From: Kaistia defluvii | Lineage (GTDB): Bacteria; Pseudomonadota; Alphaproteobacteria; Rhizobiales; Kaistiaceae | Direction: 5' to 3' | DNA length: 64,000 nucleotides | NCBI RefSeq assembly: GCF_040548815.1 | Contig: NZ_JBEPSM010000003.1 | Coordinates: 1-64,000 of the forward strand | In this document: positions 44,193-54,845 of the stretch, in pieces | How positions within the stretch are numbered: position 1 is the first letter of the stretch | How the letters are laid out: every line of letters starts with the position of its first letter | Program-made: the position numbers and the translations under genes | Notes under the pieces: model-generated | The model's database searches: none | What the model saw: the letters and a program-made list of their open reading frames with translations, nothing else | What the model was told of the DNA's origin: nothing

Positions 44193-46766
44193 ATGCGTTC
44201 GACACGATCGGTTTCAATGCCCATGCCCTCCGAGGACGAGGACGGCATGAGCCGGCTTGTCCGCCGCCATCTGGGACATCTGGTCGGGCTGGCGCTTCTC
44301 GCCGGCATCGCGGCCATTGCCACGGCGCTCGCCACCTGGACGGTCGACGATCCGTCCCTCTCCTATGCGGTGTCCAAGCCGGCCGCCAACATGCTGGGCC
44401 TGCCAGGCTCGATCATCGCCGATCTGCTGATGCAGTTCTTTGGCCTCGCCGTGGCGATGCTGCTGCTGCCCGCCGTGATCTGGGGCTGGCGCTGCCTGTT
44501 CGGCGGCCGCCGCTTCCGCAAGACGATGCTGCTTTCCTGGCTCGGCGCCAGCGCCTTCGCCGCCGCGCTGCTGGCGCTGGTGCCGGTGACGGCCAAATGG
44601 CCGCTGCCGACCGGCATGGGCGGCGTGATCGGCGACATCTTCGCCCGCCTGCCCGCGCTCGTGGTCGGCACGCCGGTCAGCAGCAACGCCACCTTTGTCG
44701 CCGGCGCGCTGTTTGCGCTCCTCGCCATCGTCCTGTTCCTGCATGCGACCGGCTTCATCCGCTTCGGCCGCGAGGAAGAAGAGGCCTTGCCGGTCCGCGA
44801 GCCGACCCGCGCCGCGCCCAAGCGTTCGCGCCGCGACGAGGATTTCGACACCGACGACATCATGGGCGAGGAGGATCGCTCCAACTTCCTGACCGTGCCG
44901 CTCGGCGCGCTGGCGCATTTCGGCTATTCGGCCAAGGCGAGCCTCGGCCGGCTTTTCGGACGCGGCAATGCCGACAAGGCGGAACGCCGCGCCGCGGCAG
45001 CCGACATCCCCGAGGGCCGCATCGGACGGGTCGAGCCGCGCATGGCCGCCGGCCAGGCCAGCGGCCGCGTCAAGACCGCGCCGGTCGAGGCGGATCTCGA
45101 CGATTGGGCGGACGAGGAGGACGACGACCTGCCGATCCCCGCCCCGATGCCGGCGGGCCGTACGGCCCAGCCCGCTGCCCGCGCCCGGCCCGGCAAGCGC
45201 CAGACCCGCGAGGCGCAGCCGACGCGCGGCCAGAACGACGTGTTCGAACTGCCGACCCTCGACTTCCTGGCCGCCCCGCGCGCCGTCGATCCGCGCACCA
45301 AGATCAACACCGAGGCGCTGGAGCAGAACGCCCGCGTGCTCGAAGGCGTGCTCGACGATTTCGGCATTCGCGGCGACATCATCAATGTTCGCCCCGGCCC
45401 CGTCGTGACGCTGTACGAACTCGAGCCGGCACCCGGCATCAAGTCGAGCCGCGTGATCGGCCTCGCCGACGACATCGCCCGCTCGATGAGCGCGATCGCC
45501 GCCCGCGTCGCCGTCATCCCCGGCAAGAACGCCATCGGCATCGAATTGCCGAATGCGCGCCGCGAAATGGTGTTCCTGCGCGAAATGCTGGCCGCCAACG
45601 ATTTCGAGCAGTCGAAGGCGCGGCTGCCGATCGGCCTCGGCAAGACCATCGGCGGCGAGCCGGTCGTGGTCGACCTGGCGCGCATGCCGCATCTGCTCGT
45701 CGCCGGCACCACCGGTTCCGGCAAGTCGGTCGCCATCAACACCATGATCCTGTCGCTGCTCTACCGGCTGACGCCGGAAGAGTGCCGCCTGATCATGATC
45801 GACCCGAAGATGCTCGAACTTTCCATCTATGACGGCATCCCGCATCTGCTGACGCCCGTCGTCACCGATCCGAAAAAGGCCGTCGTCGCCCTGAAATGGA
45901 CCGTGCGCGAGATGGAGGACCGCTATCGCAAGATGTCGAAGGTCGGCGTGCGCAACATCGACGGCTACAATGCCCGCGTCGGCCAGGCCAAGGCCAAGGG
46001 CGAGATCCTGACCCGCACGATCCAGACCGGCTTCGACAAGGAAACCGGCGAGGCGATCTACGAGCAGGAAGACCTGCCGCTGGATCCGATCCCCTACATC
46101 GTCGTCATCATCGACGAGATGGCCGATCTGATGATGGTGGCCGGCAAGGACATCGAAGGCGCCGTCCAGCGCCTGGCCCAGATGGCCCGCGCCGCCGGCA
46201 TCCACGTCATCATGGCGACGCAGCGTCCATCGGTCGACGTCATCACCGGCACGATCAAGGCCAATTTCCCGACCCGCATCTCCTTCCAGGTCACGTCGAA
46301 GATCGACAGCCGCACCATTCTCGGTGAACAGGGTGCCGAGCAGCTACTCGGCCAGGGCGACATGCTCTACATGGCCGGCGGCGGCCGCATCCAGCGCGTG
46401 CACGGACCCTTCGTCAGCGACGAGGAAGTCGAGAAGATCGTCAACCACCTGAAGCTGCAGGGCCGTCCCGATTATCTCGACGCCATCACCGAAGACGATG
46501 GCGAGGGTGACGAGTCGGGCGGCGGCGAGGCCGGCGGCTCGGTGCTCGGCGGCGATGAATCGAACGACCTCTATGACAAGGCCGTCGCCGTGGTCTTGCG
46601 CGACCGCAAGGCCTCCACCAGTTATATCCAGCGTCGTCTGTCGATCGGCTACAATCGCGCTGCCTCGCTGATCGAGCGCATGGAGAAGGAAGGCCTTGTC
46701 GGCGCCGCCAACCATGCCGGAAAGCGCGAAATTCTCGTCGAAGGCGAGGAAGCCAGCCGGTTCTGA
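44193..46766 (+). CDS. ftsK: DNA translocase FtsK, membrane-anchored
   Basis: An 857-residue cell-division FtsK. Four transmembrane helices lie at about 30-50, 78-100, 112-132 and 168-188, anchoring it at the septum. An acidic, low-complexity linker runs to about 350. The motor has Walker A GTTGSGKS (about 505-512) and Walker B IIDEMAD. A gamma winged helix that recognises KOPS and activates XerCD occupies the last ~70 residues. Motor and gamma are very similar to the soluble paralogue at 0.6-3.1 kb. It is followed by lolA and xthA, a conserved rhizobial order. Confidence 0.95.
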   Translation: MRSTRSVSMPMPSEDEDGMSRLVRRHLGHLVGLALLAGIAAIATALATWTVDDPSLSYAVSKPAANMLGLPGSIIADLLMQFFGLAVAMLLLPAVIWGWRCLFGGRRFRKTMLLSWLGASAFAAALLALVPVTAKWPLPTGMGGVIGDIFARLPALVVGTPVSSNATFVAGALFALLAIVLFLHATGFIRFGREEEEALPVREPTRAAPKRSRRDEDFDTDDIMGEEDRSNFLTVPLGALAHFGYSAKASLGRLFGRGNADKAERRAAAADIPEGRIGRVEPRMAAGQASGRVKTAPVEADLDDWADEEDDDLPIPAPMPAGRTAQPAARARPGKRQTREAQPTRGQNDVFELPTLDFLAAPRAVDPRTKINTEALEQNARVLEGVLDDFGIRGDIINVRPGPVVTLYELEPAPGIKSSRVIGLADDIARSMSAIAARVAVIPGKNAIGIELPNARREMVFLREMLAANDFEQSKARLPIGLGKTIGGEPVVVDLARMPHLLVAGTTGSGKSVAINTMILSLLYRLTPEECRLIMIDPKMLELSIYDGIPHLLTPVVTDPKKAVVALKWTVREMEDRYRKMSKVGVRNIDGYNARVGQAKAKGEILTRTIQTGFDKETGEAIYEQEDLPLDPIPYIVVIIDEMADLMMVAGKDIEGAVQRLAQMARAAGIHVIMATQRPSVDVITGTIKANFPTRISFQVTSKIDSRTILGEQGAEQLLGQGDMLYMAGGGRIQRVHGPFVSDEEVEKIVNHLKLQGRPDYLDAITEDDGEGDESGGGEAGGSVLGGDESNDLYDKAVAVVLRDRKASTSYIQRRLSIGYNRAASLIERMEKEGLVGAANHAGKREILVEGEEASRF

Positions 46767-46908
46767 CGTCGCGAAATCGCCATCAAGCGGAACTAGGTCG
46801 CGAGGCGAGACGTTTTCCAGCGCCGGTCTGTCCGGCCCCGACCGCATGACGCTCGCGACGATGATCGCGAATGACGCTAGACTGCGAACCACGCGAAGGA
46901 TGCCCATC

Positions 46909-47574
46909 GTGACGATCGATACGGAGACCGGCCTGACCCGGCGTCGCTTCTTGGCCACCACCCTCGGCCTTGGCGCTACGGTAGCGCTCGGCGCGATCGG
47001 CCTGCCCGGTCGCGCGGAAGCGGCCTTCAACGCGCAGCAGATGGCGGCGCTTCGCAAGATCAACGCCTATTTCAACTCGATCCGCACCATGCAGGGCCGC
47101 TTCATCCAGTTCGGCCCGAGCGGCGAGCAGTCGGAAGGCGTGTTCTTCCTCGCCCGTCCCGGCAAGATCCGCTTCAACTACAGCCCGCCGGTCAAGATGG
47201 ACGTCGTTGCCGACGGCAATCAGGTCGCGATCCGCGACAACAAGATGATGACGCAGGACCTCTATCCGCTGAAGAAGACGCCGCTGCGCTATCTTCTTGC
47301 CGACCAGATGGACCTGACCTCCTCCAACATCGTGCGCAAGCTGATCGAGGAGCCGGACCTGATCTCGCTGGTGCTGGAACAGGGCTCGGCCTTTGGCGGC
47401 GGCAGCCTGAAGCTGATCTTCGACACCCGCACCTATGAGCTACGCCAGTGGGTCGTCACCGATTCGCAGGGTCTCGATACCTCCGTCGCCGTCTACGACG
47501 TCGAGATCGGCAAGCCGGCCGACCCGAAGAATTTCAAGATCAACTACTACCTGCCGAACAAGAGCTTGAAATAG
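46909..47574 (+). CDS. lolA: Outer-membrane lipoprotein carrier LolA, with Tat-type signal
   Basis: A 221-residue periplasmic chaperone that carries lipoproteins from the LolCDE transporter to the outer membrane. FNSIRTMQGRFIQFGPSGEQ and RPGKIRFNYSPP are typical of LolA. A GTG start was chosen because GAAGGA lies eight bases upstream; an ATG nine bases earlier overlaps that site. The signal contains TRRRFLATTLG, a twin-arginine motif, and a cleavage site near AEAA. Export through Tat would be unusual for LolA. It lies 142 bases after ftsK. Confidence 0.9.
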   Translation: MTIDTETGLTRRRFLATTLGLGATVALGAIGLPGRAEAAFNAQQMAALRKINAYFNSIRTMQGRFIQFGPSGEQSEGVFFLARPGKIRFNYSPPVKMDVVADGNQVAIRDNKMMTQDLYPLKKTPLRYLLADQMDLTSSNIVRKLIEEPDLISLVLEQGSAFGGGSLKLIFDTRTYELRQWVVTDSQGLDTSVAVYDVEIGKPADPKNFKINYYLPNKSLK

Positions 47575-47757
47575 GCCGCTCGCGCGCTTGTGAACGTGCA
47601 GGTGCGATAGAAATGGCACGCCGACTTGAATTCGCTCAGGGCCGCACCAAATCTATAGACAGCGGGCCATTCCATCGATCGGTAGTGCCCCCCGTCTCGC
47701 CGAAGATGGTCCCGCGAAGCGCCGCGTCATAGACGGGCGCAAGGCGCTGTAAAGCGC

Positions 47758-47796
47758 AACGCCCAGCTTCCCCCCCGGAGCTGGGCGTTCCTTTTT
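47758..47796 (+). terminator. Intrinsic terminator in the lolA-xthA gap
   Basis: AACGCCCAGCT and AGCTGGGCGTT form a perfect 11-bp stem around a 10-base, mostly C loop, followed by CCTTTTT. It lies 184 bases after the lolA stop. The rest of the 378-base gap (47575-47952) shows no gene. Confidence 0.8.
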
Positions 47797-47952
47797 GGGG
47801 CCAGCCCTTCCCGCATTCCATCCCGACAGTTCCGTGTCTCGTCCAGGCCATGCCGACCTTGCGGCACAGCGACCCCCGCGATTTTTCGTTGGCGATATCC
47901 GGCGCGATTGCGTATTGCGGGCGCCGCGGTTCTCCTGCCGCCGGGGCCTCAC

Positions 47953-48756
<804 letters not shown>

Positions 48757-48821
48757 AGTCTTTCACGGTTCGCGTCTTCTGCACGCCAACCGAAACCCGC
48801 TTCGGAAAAGCGCTTGGCCGG

Positions 48822-49301
48822 CTACTGGCCCGGCGCGGAAAGGCTGATACCCTCGAACCGGCTTTCCAGCCTGCCGAGCGCGCCGACGGTTTCCATCAGC
48901 TGGTCGGCGATGCGGGTGTGCATCCGCGCCGCCACATCCGGATATTCCGTCAGGATCCGCCGCATCAGCGTGCGGTCGATCTCGATGACAAGCGCGTCGC
49001 TGGTGGCCGTTGCCGTAGCGGGCCGGCGCGTCTCGATGAACAGCGCCACTTCGCCCAGAAGCGTGCCGGGGCCGAACAGGCCGAGCCGTCTGTGGTTCTC
49101 GCCATGGCCATCGGCCATCTCGATCTCGCCCGACATCACGACGAAGCCGGACAGCGCCTTGCTGTCGGCGCGAAACAGCACGCGCCCGGCCGGCAGTTCC
49201 AGCCGCGTCGCGCTGAAGGCGATCAGGCGCAGATGGTCCGTCGAAAGCTCCGCGAAGAGCGGCACCGTCGAGAGAAGAGCGATATCCTGTTCAAGCGTCA
49301 C
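48822..49301 (-). CDS. Cyclic-nucleotide-binding domain protein without DNA-binding domain
   Basis: A 159-residue protein made of a Crp/Fnr-type beta-roll (about 15-125). FGPGTLLGEVALFIETRRPATATA contains the phosphate-binding cassette, in which GEVALF and the following R-R-x-A-T match the cNMP-binding pattern. There is no helix-turn-helix after the C-helix, so it is not a DNA-binding Crp. It lies 51 bases downstream of the response-regulator gene on the same strand and may be cotranscribed. Confidence 0.88.
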   Translation of the reverse strand: MTLEQDIALLSTVPLFAELSTDHLRLIAFSATRLELPAGRVLFRADSKALSGFVVMSGEIEMADGHGENHRRLGLFGPGTLLGEVALFIETRRPATATATSDALVIEIDRTLMRRILTEYPDVAARMHTRIADQLMETVGALGRLESRFEGISLSAPGQ

Positions 49302-49352
49302 GCCGATATTCCTGCCCCTGGCCGCGAACGAAGCAGCCTCGCGGCGACTCTA

Positions 49353-50036
49353 TCACGGAACCAGCTTGTAACCGCCTGCTTCCGTGACGAGCAGTTCCGC
49401 AATCGACGGTTCGCGCTCGATCTTCTGCCTGAGACGATAGATATGGGTTTCCAGCGTGTGCGTCGTGACGCCGGAATTATATCCCCAGACTTCGTGCAGC
49501 AGGATATCGCGGCCGACCACCTTCTCGCCGGCGCGATACAGGAATTTCAGGATCGACGTCTCCTTTTCGGTCAGCCGGATCTTCTGCCCGCGCTCGTCCA
49601 ACATCAGCTTGGCGCTCGGGCGGAAGGTGTAGCGGCCGATCGAGAAGGTGGCGTCCTCGCTCTGCTCGAACTGGCGCAGTTGCGCGCGGATGCGCGCCAG
49701 CAGCACGGCGAAGCGGAACGGCTTGGTGACATAGTCGTTGGCGCCGGCCTCGAGGCCCAGAATGGTGTCGGATTCCGAATCCTGACCCGTCAGCATGATG
49801 ATCGGACCCTTGAAGCCGCCCTTGCGCAGCAGCTTCACCGCCTCGCGGCCATCCATGTCCGGCAGGCCGACATCCATGATCAGCAGATCGGTGGGCTCGG
49901 CCCGGGCGCGCTGGACGCCCTTGGTCGCCGTCGCCTCGTCCATCAGTTCGAATTCTTCATAGAGCGACAATTGCTCTACGAGACTTTCGCGCAACAGATC
50001 GTCATCATCCACAACCAGAATTCGCCGTGCGGCCAT
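49353..50036 (-). CDS. OmpR-family response regulator (resembles rhizobial CenR)
   Basis: A 227-residue two-component regulator. The receiver domain has phospho-acceptor D55 (LLIMDVGLPDMDG) and the GANDYVTKPFR lysine. The winged-helix output ends in a conserved HTLETHIYRLRQKIE segment. The sequence strongly resembles the essential envelope regulator CenR of Rhizobiales, but I name it only tentatively. No histidine kinase is adjacent, as expected for such orphan regulators. Confidence 0.92.
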   Translation of the reverse strand: MAARRILVVDDDDLLRESLVEQLSLYEEFELMDEATATKGVQRARAEPTDLLIMDVGLPDMDGREAVKLLRKGGFKGPIIMLTGQDSESDTILGLEAGANDYVTKPFRFAVLLARIRAQLRQFEQSEDATFSIGRYTFRPSAKLMLDERGQKIRLTEKETSILKFLYRAGEKVVGRDILLHEVWGYNSGVTTHTLETHIYRLRQKIEREPSIAELLVTEAGGYKLVP

Positions 50037-50188
50037 GGCGTTTGCCCCCTGACGGTTTCTTCGGTTCCTGCGGGAACAACCGAAGTACGCTTCTGCATCG
50101 CTGGCCTAAGGTTTAGACCTCATTCAGGGCGAGATGCAAGGCGGGCCCCGCACCACTAAATCCATGGATCGATGTACGGAAAATAGGG

Positions 50189-50740
50189 ATGCCGAAGCAA
50201 AATCGTCCGGAATCGCGGCACAACCGCCAGGCGTTGATCGTCCAGCCACGCCCCGGCGCGCCGACGAAGGGAATTCTCCGCCTCGGCGATCGCCGCTTCC
50301 CGTGCGCGCTCGGCCGCTCCGGCGTCACGCGCAACAAGCGCGAGGGCGACGGCGCCACACCCGCCGGCCGCTTCGGCATCCTCGACATCCGCTACCGCGC
50401 CGACCGCATTCCCCGTCCCGCCACCCACCTGCCGCTCCGGCGTTCCCGCCCGACCGATGGCTGGTGCGACGCCGTCGGCGACCGCAATTACAACCGCCCG
50501 GTGCGGATGCCCTATCCGAAGAGCGCCGAAACCATGTGGCGCGACGATGGCCTCTATGATGTCGTGGTCATCCTCGACTGGAACGTGACGCGCCGCAGCC
50601 AGGGCCGCGGCAGCGCCATCTTCTTCCACCTCGCCCGCCCCGGCTTCCTGCCAACCGAAGGCTGCGTCGCCGTCCGCCTGGCGGACATGCGAAAACTTCT
50701 GCAACGCCTGAGACCCGGCGCGGCCATCGAGGTGCGTTAG
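50189..50740 (+). CDS. YkuD-family L,D-transpeptidase-like protein
   Basis: A 183-residue protein with an L,D-transpeptidase catalytic domain. The active-site pattern is FFHLARPGFLPTEGCVAV, with His and Cys as the expected pair; the usual Ser/Thr-x-Gly-Cys is seen as TEGC. There is no clear signal peptide, so either the N-terminus is mis-set or export is atypical. It would crosslink peptidoglycan or attach proteins to it. It is divergent from the response regulator. Confidence 0.82.
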   Translation: MPKQNRPESRHNRQALIVQPRPGAPTKGILRLGDRRFPCALGRSGVTRNKREGDGATPAGRFGILDIRYRADRIPRPATHLPLRRSRPTDGWCDAVGDRNYNRPVRMPYPKSAETMWRDDGLYDVVVILDWNVTRRSQGRGSAIFFHLARPGFLPTEGCVAVRLADMRKLLQRLRPGAAIEVR

Positions 50741-50796
50741 GTTCTGTTGAAGGGGCGGGATGGCCCCAAACCAGTGAACTTTCTCCACCCCCTCCG

Positions 50797-50921
50797 CCAT
50801 CATCCTGAGGCGCTTCGCGAAAGCGAAGCCTCGAAGGAGGCTCCAGCATGGCTCCATGACGCAGATCAGATTCCTGGACCCTCCTTCGAGGCCCGCCTTC
50901 GCCGGGCACCTCAGGATGAGG
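50797..50921. repeat. Dispersed palindromic repeat, copy B
   Basis: It starts CCATCATCCTGAGG and ends with CCTCAGGATGAGG, with internal CTCGAAGGAGG and CCTCCTTCGAG arms, matching copy A at 38162 at both ends and in layout. The middle differs, suggesting a mosaic of two inverted units around a variable core. Confidence 0.75.
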
Positions 50922-50987
50922 GTCGAGGTTTTGGATGGAGACTGAACCGACGTCGGCTGGAGATCTCTTAAGGACGCTCGAAGCAAG

Positions 50988-51026
50988 ACCCTCACCCCAA
51001 CCCTCTCCCGCAAGCGGTAGAGGGAG
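50988..51026. repeat. Short CCCTCTCCC-type palindromic element
   Basis: ACCCTCTCCCGCAAGCGG followed by TAGAGGGAG forms an imperfect stem. Near-identical strings (CCCTCTCCCGCAAGCGGGAGAGGG) are familiar as a dispersed intergenic element in alphaproteobacterial genomes. Only one copy was seen in this window. Confidence 0.5.
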
Positions 51027-51090
51027 CTCGACTGCGCTCGCGGCAATTTTGGCGGCATGCACATGGCGAAGGAAGACGACACACCCTCGC

Positions 51091-51195
51091 CGTCATCCCT
51101 GGGAAAGCAGGGATCCATGCATCTGCAGGCTCGTCCGTCGAATCCTCTGCGGCGCCAACGCCGCTGAATGGATCGCGGGTCAAGCCCGGATGACG
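51091..51195. repeat. CGTCATCC-type dispersed inverted repeat
   Basis: CGTCATCC at the left and GGATGACG at the right are exact complements, enclosing CCTGGGAAAGCAGGGATCC and GGGTCAAGCCC arms. This form is common between genes in Rhizobiales. One copy is present here. Confidence 0.6.
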
Positions 51196-51265
51196 CCGGA
51201 GGGTTGGCGCAGGCGGCGCCCTGACCTGCCTTAAAGAAGAAAGGCGGGCGCAAGCAGCCGACGCC

Positions 51266-52015
51266 TCAGCCCGTCTCGCCCGGGCGTTCGGGCGCCGCCG
51301 CCGGCGCTTCCGGCTCCGGCGTCGCCGCCACGATCGGAGGGCGGGAGCCGAAGATCGCGCCGCCAACGCGGACATGTGTCGCGCCGAAGGCGATGGCGGT
51401 TTCGAAATCGCCGCTCATTCCCATGGAGAGGTATTCGACGCCGATCTCGGCCGCCATCTTGGCCAAGAGCGCGAAATGCGGCCCGGCTGCCTCGCCCGCC
51501 GGGGGAATGCACATCAACCCGCGGATCGCGAGCCCATGCACCGTGCGGCAGCGCTCGACGAAATCGGCCGCCTCGCGCGGTGCGATGCCGGCCTTTTGCG
51601 GCTCGAGCCCGGTATTGACCTGGACGAAGAGCTGCGGTGTCCGTCCCTGCTTCTGGATTTCGCCGGCAAGCGCGCCGGCGATCTTGTCGCGATCGACGGT
51701 ATGGATCGCGTCAAACAGCGCGATCGCCTCCTTCGCCTTGTTGGATTGCAGCGGCCCGATCAGGTGCAGCTCGATATCATCGGCCATCTCGCGCAGCAGC
51801 GGCCACTTGGCCTGCGCCTCCTGCACCCGGTTTTCGCCGAAGCGGCGCTGGCCGGCGGCGATCACGGGGCGGATCTCGTCGACCTCGAAGGTCTTGGAGA
51901 CGGCAATCAGCTTGGCCGAGCCGGGCGCGCGGCCGGACTGTTCCTCCTTCGCCGCAATGCGGGCCAGGACGGAGGCCAGTCGGGATTGGACATCGTCGGT
52001 CTTGGGAACGGGCAT
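51266..52015 (-). CDS. PLP-homeostasis protein, YggS family
   Basis: A 249-residue PLP-binding protein (PLPBP/YggS) that buffers pyridoxal phosphate. The PLP lysine is K41 in LIAVSKTFEVDEI, followed by FGENRVQEAQAKW, and the phosphate-binding end MGMSGDFETAIAFGATHVRVG is intact. GGAGG precedes the ATG at MPVPKTDD. It is divergent from leuS across a 196-base gap, in which no clear operator was found. Confidence 0.93.
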   Translation of the reverse strand: MPVPKTDDVQSRLASVLARIAAKEEQSGRAPGSAKLIAVSKTFEVDEIRPVIAAGQRRFGENRVQEAQAKWPLLREMADDIELHLIGPLQSNKAKEAIALFDAIHTVDRDKIAGALAGEIQKQGRTPQLFVQVNTGLEPQKAGIAPREAADFVERCRTVHGLAIRGLMCIPPAGEAAGPHFALLAKMAAEIGVEYLSMGMSGDFETAIAFGATHVRVGGAIFGSRPPIVAATPEPEAPAAAPERPGETG

Positions 52016-52211
52016 GTCGCCTCCGGAGCAGATGGATGCTGCGCCTAGCATGGCCGGCGGTGGCGCTCAACCAAGCGAAGCCGGCGCGAAGGCGCGGGAT
52101 CGCGCCTGCGTCGCCGATAGCGGTTGACCGGGCGGCGCGTTTCTGGTGAAGGTCGCACCCTGTTCCGGCGGCATGAAGCTGCCCTTTTCCCACTCTTTTC
52201 GACGACGGACC

Positions 52212-54845
52212 ATGGCCATAGAACGCTACAACCCTCGTGATGCCGAACCGCGCTGGCAGCGTGCCTGGGCCGAACAGAGCATTTTCGAGACGAAGAACGA
52301 CGATCCGCGTCCGAAATACTACGTGCTCGAAATGTTCCCCTATCCGTCGGGACGCATCCATATCGGCCATGGCCGCAATTATGTGATGGGCGACGTGGTG
52401 GCCCGCTTCAAGCGCATGAAGGGCTTCAACGTCCTGCACCCGATGGGCTGGGACGCCTTCGGCCTGCCGGCCGAGAACGCCGCCATCGAGCGCAACAGCC
52501 ACCCGAAGATCTGGACGTATGAAAACATCGAGACGATGAAGGCGCAGCTGAAGCTGCTCGGCCTGTCGCTCGACTGGAGCCGCGAGATCGCCACCTGCGA
52601 TCCCTCCTATTACGCCGAACAGCAGCGCATCTTCACCGACTTCTTCGCGGCCAACCTCGTCTACCGCAAGGAGAGCGAGGTCAACTGGGACCCGATCGAC
52701 AACACCGTGCTCGCCAATGAGCAGGTGATCGACGGGCGCGGCTGGCGCTCCGGCGCGCTGGTCGAGCGGCGCAAGCTGTCGCAGTGGTTCTTCAAGATCA
52801 CCCAGTTCGGCGAGGAACTGCTGGGCGCCTTGGACGAACTCGACCGCTGGCCGGACAAGGTCCGGCTGATGCAGAAGAACTGGATCGGCCGCTCCGAGGG
52901 CCTGATGGTCCGCTTCGGCCTAGACGCGATTTCCGCTCCGACCGGCGAGACCGAGATCGAGGTCTACACGACCCGTCCGGATACGCTCTATGGCGCCTCC
53001 TTCGTCGCCATCGCCGCCAACCATCCGCTCGCCGCCAAGGTGGCCGAGACCAATCCGGCGCTCGCCGATTTCATCGTCGAATGCGGCCGCACCGGCACCT
53101 CGGCCGAGGCGATCGAGACGCAGGAGAAAAAGGGCTTCGACACGGGCATCCGCGCCAAGCACCCGCTGGTGCCGGGCTGGTACCTGCCCGTCTATGTCGC
53201 CAACTTCATCCTGATGGATTATGGCACCGGCGCCGTCTTCGGCTGCCCGGCGCATGATCAGCGCGATCTCGACTTCGCCCGCAAATACGACCTGCCGGTC
53301 AAGGCCGTCGTCCTGCCCGAAGACGCCGATGCGCTCACCTTCGAGGTCGGCGACGTCGCCTATACCGATGACGGCACGCTGTTCCGTTCCGACTTCATGA
53401 ACGGCATGACCATTCCCGAGGCGAAGGAAGCCGTGGCGCAGCGCCTGGAGAGCCAAGTGCTCGGCAACGCGCCGCAGGCCAAGCGCCAGGTCAATTTCCG
53501 CCTGCGCGACTGGGGCATTTCGCGCCAGCGCTATTGGGGCTGCCCGATCCCGATCATCCATTGCCCGAGCTGCGGCCCGGTCGCCGTGCCAAAGGCGGAT
53601 CTGCCGGTCAAGCTGCCGGACGACGTCACCTTCGACCAGCCCGGCAATCCGCTCGATCGCCATCCGACCTGGAAGCACGTCACCTGCCCGCAATGCGGCG
53701 GGGCGGCGACGCGCGAGACGGACACGATGGATACGTTCGTCGATTCGTCCTGGTATTTCGCCCGCTTCGCCAGCGCACCCGGCGAGGCGCCGCTTTCCAA
53801 GGAAGCGGCCGATCACTGGCTGCCGGTCGACCAGTATATTGGCGGCATCGAGCACGCGATCCTGCACCTGCTCTATTCGCGCTTCTTTACCCGCGCCCTG
53901 GAGCACACCGGTCGCGTCTCGGTGAAGGAGCCCTTCGCGGGCCTGTTCACCCAGGGCATGATCGTGCACGAGACCTACAAGGACCAGAACGGCAAGTGGC
54001 TGTTCCCGGAAGAGGTCGAGAAGCGCGCCGACGGCACGTCCGTCAAGGTCGGCACCGATGAGCCCGTGACGGTCGGCCCGCCGGAGAAGATGTCGAAGTC
54101 GAAGAAGAACGTGGTGCCGCCGGAGATCGTCGCCGACACCTATGGCGTCGATTGCGCCCGCTGGTTCATGCTCTCCGACACCCCGCCCGAGCGCGACAGC
54201 GAATGGACGGAAGCCGGCATCGAGGGCGCCTGGCGCTTCACCCAGCGCCTCTGGCGCCTGGTCGGCGAGGCGGTCGAGCTTTCGGCAGGCGACGTCGCCA
54301 GGCCGGACGCTTTCGGCCCCGAGGCCGATGCGCTGCGCCGCGCCACGCACAAGCTCGCCGCCCATGTCGAGGAAGACATCGACCGGCTGCGCTTCAACGT
54401 CGCCGTCGCCCGCATCCACGGCTTTGCCAACGTCTTCGCCGAAGCGATCGGCACGGCGCGCAATGGGGTTGAACGCGGTAGCGGCAAGCCGGCGGCGGAT
54501 CTCGCCTTCGCACTGCGCGAAGCGGCCGAATTCCTGGTCGCCGCCATCGGCCCGATGATCCCGCATCTAGCCGAGGAACTCTGGGTCGTGCTCGGCCGCG
54601 AAGGCCTTGCCGCCGAGGCCGCCTGGCCGACCGTTGATCCGGCGCTGCTGGTCGAGGATCAGCTCGTCCTGCCGATTCAGATCAACGGCAAGAAGCGCGC
54701 CGAATTGACAATCTCGGCGACGGCGTCGGAAACTGAGATCGAAGCGGCTGCGCTGGCGCTCGACGGCGTCATCAAGGCGCTCGAAGGCCGCGCACCCCGC
54801 AAGATCGTCATCGTGCCGAAGAGGATCGTCAATGTCGTCGTCTGA
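52212..54845 (+). CDS. leuS: Leucyl-tRNA synthetase
   Basis: An 877-residue class I synthetase charging tRNA-Leu. The HIGH motif is at 50-53 ([12 protein letters not shown]) and KMSKS at about 626 (EKMSKSKKN). The CP1 editing domain (about 225-420) includes the conserved TTRPDTLYG and the Asp-containing [12 protein letters not shown]. The length matches the family. The ATG at MAIERYNP is supported by similarity. Its last 14 bases overlap lptE, and leuS-lptE-holA form an operon-like run. Confidence 0.97.
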   Translation: MAIERYNPRDAEPRWQRAWAEQSIFETKNDDPRPKYYVLEMFPYPSGRIHIGHGRNYVMGDVVARFKRMKGFNVLHPMGWDAFGLPAENAAIERNSHPKIWTYENIETMKAQLKLLGLSLDWSREIATCDPSYYAEQQRIFTDFFAANLVYRKESEVNWDPIDNTVLANEQVIDGRGWRSGALVERRKLSQWFFKITQFGEELLGALDELDRWPDKVRLMQKNWIGRSEGLMVRFGLDAISAPTGETEIEVYTTRPDTLYGASFVAIAANHPLAAKVAETNPALADFIVECGRTGTSAEAIETQEKKGFDTGIRAKHPLVPGWYLPVYVANFILMDYGTGAVFGCPAHDQRDLDFARKYDLPVKAVVLPEDADALTFEVGDVAYTDDGTLFRSDFMNGMTIPEAKEAVAQRLESQVLGNAPQAKRQVNFRLRDWGISRQRYWGCPIPIIHCPSCGPVAVPKADLPVKLPDDVTFDQPGNPLDRHPTWKHVTCPQCGGAATRETDTMDTFVDSSWYFARFASAPGEAPLSKEAADHWLPVDQYIGGIEHAILHLLYSRFFTRALEHTGRVSVKEPFAGLFTQGMIVHETYKDQNGKWLFPEEVEKRADGTSVKVGTDEPVTVGPPEKMSKSKKNVVPPEIVADTYGVDCARWFMLSDTPPERDSEWTEAGIEGAWRFTQRLWRLVGEAVELSAGDVARPDAFGPEADALRRATHKLAAHVEEDIDRLRFNVAVARIHGFANVFAEAIGTARNGVERGSGKPAADLAFALREAAEFLVAAIGPMIPHLAEELWVVLGREGLAAEAAWPTVDPALLVEDQLVLPIQINGKKRAELTISATASETEIEAAALALDGVIKALEGRAPRKIVIVPKRIVNVVV

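Larger units (their letters stand above)
50741..51265. other. Repeat-rich gene-free stretch
   Basis: This 525-base gap between the YkuD and yggS genes holds three kinds of palindromic repeat and no credible gene. They are the dispersed repeat at 50797, a short CCCTCTCCC-type element at 50988, and a CGTCATCC-type element at 51091. The arrangement suggests a landing site for intergenic repeats. Confidence 0.7.

Noticed and set aside
52920..54566. 548-codon open frame on the minus strand
   Set aside because: Antisense shadow of leuS without any domain signature.
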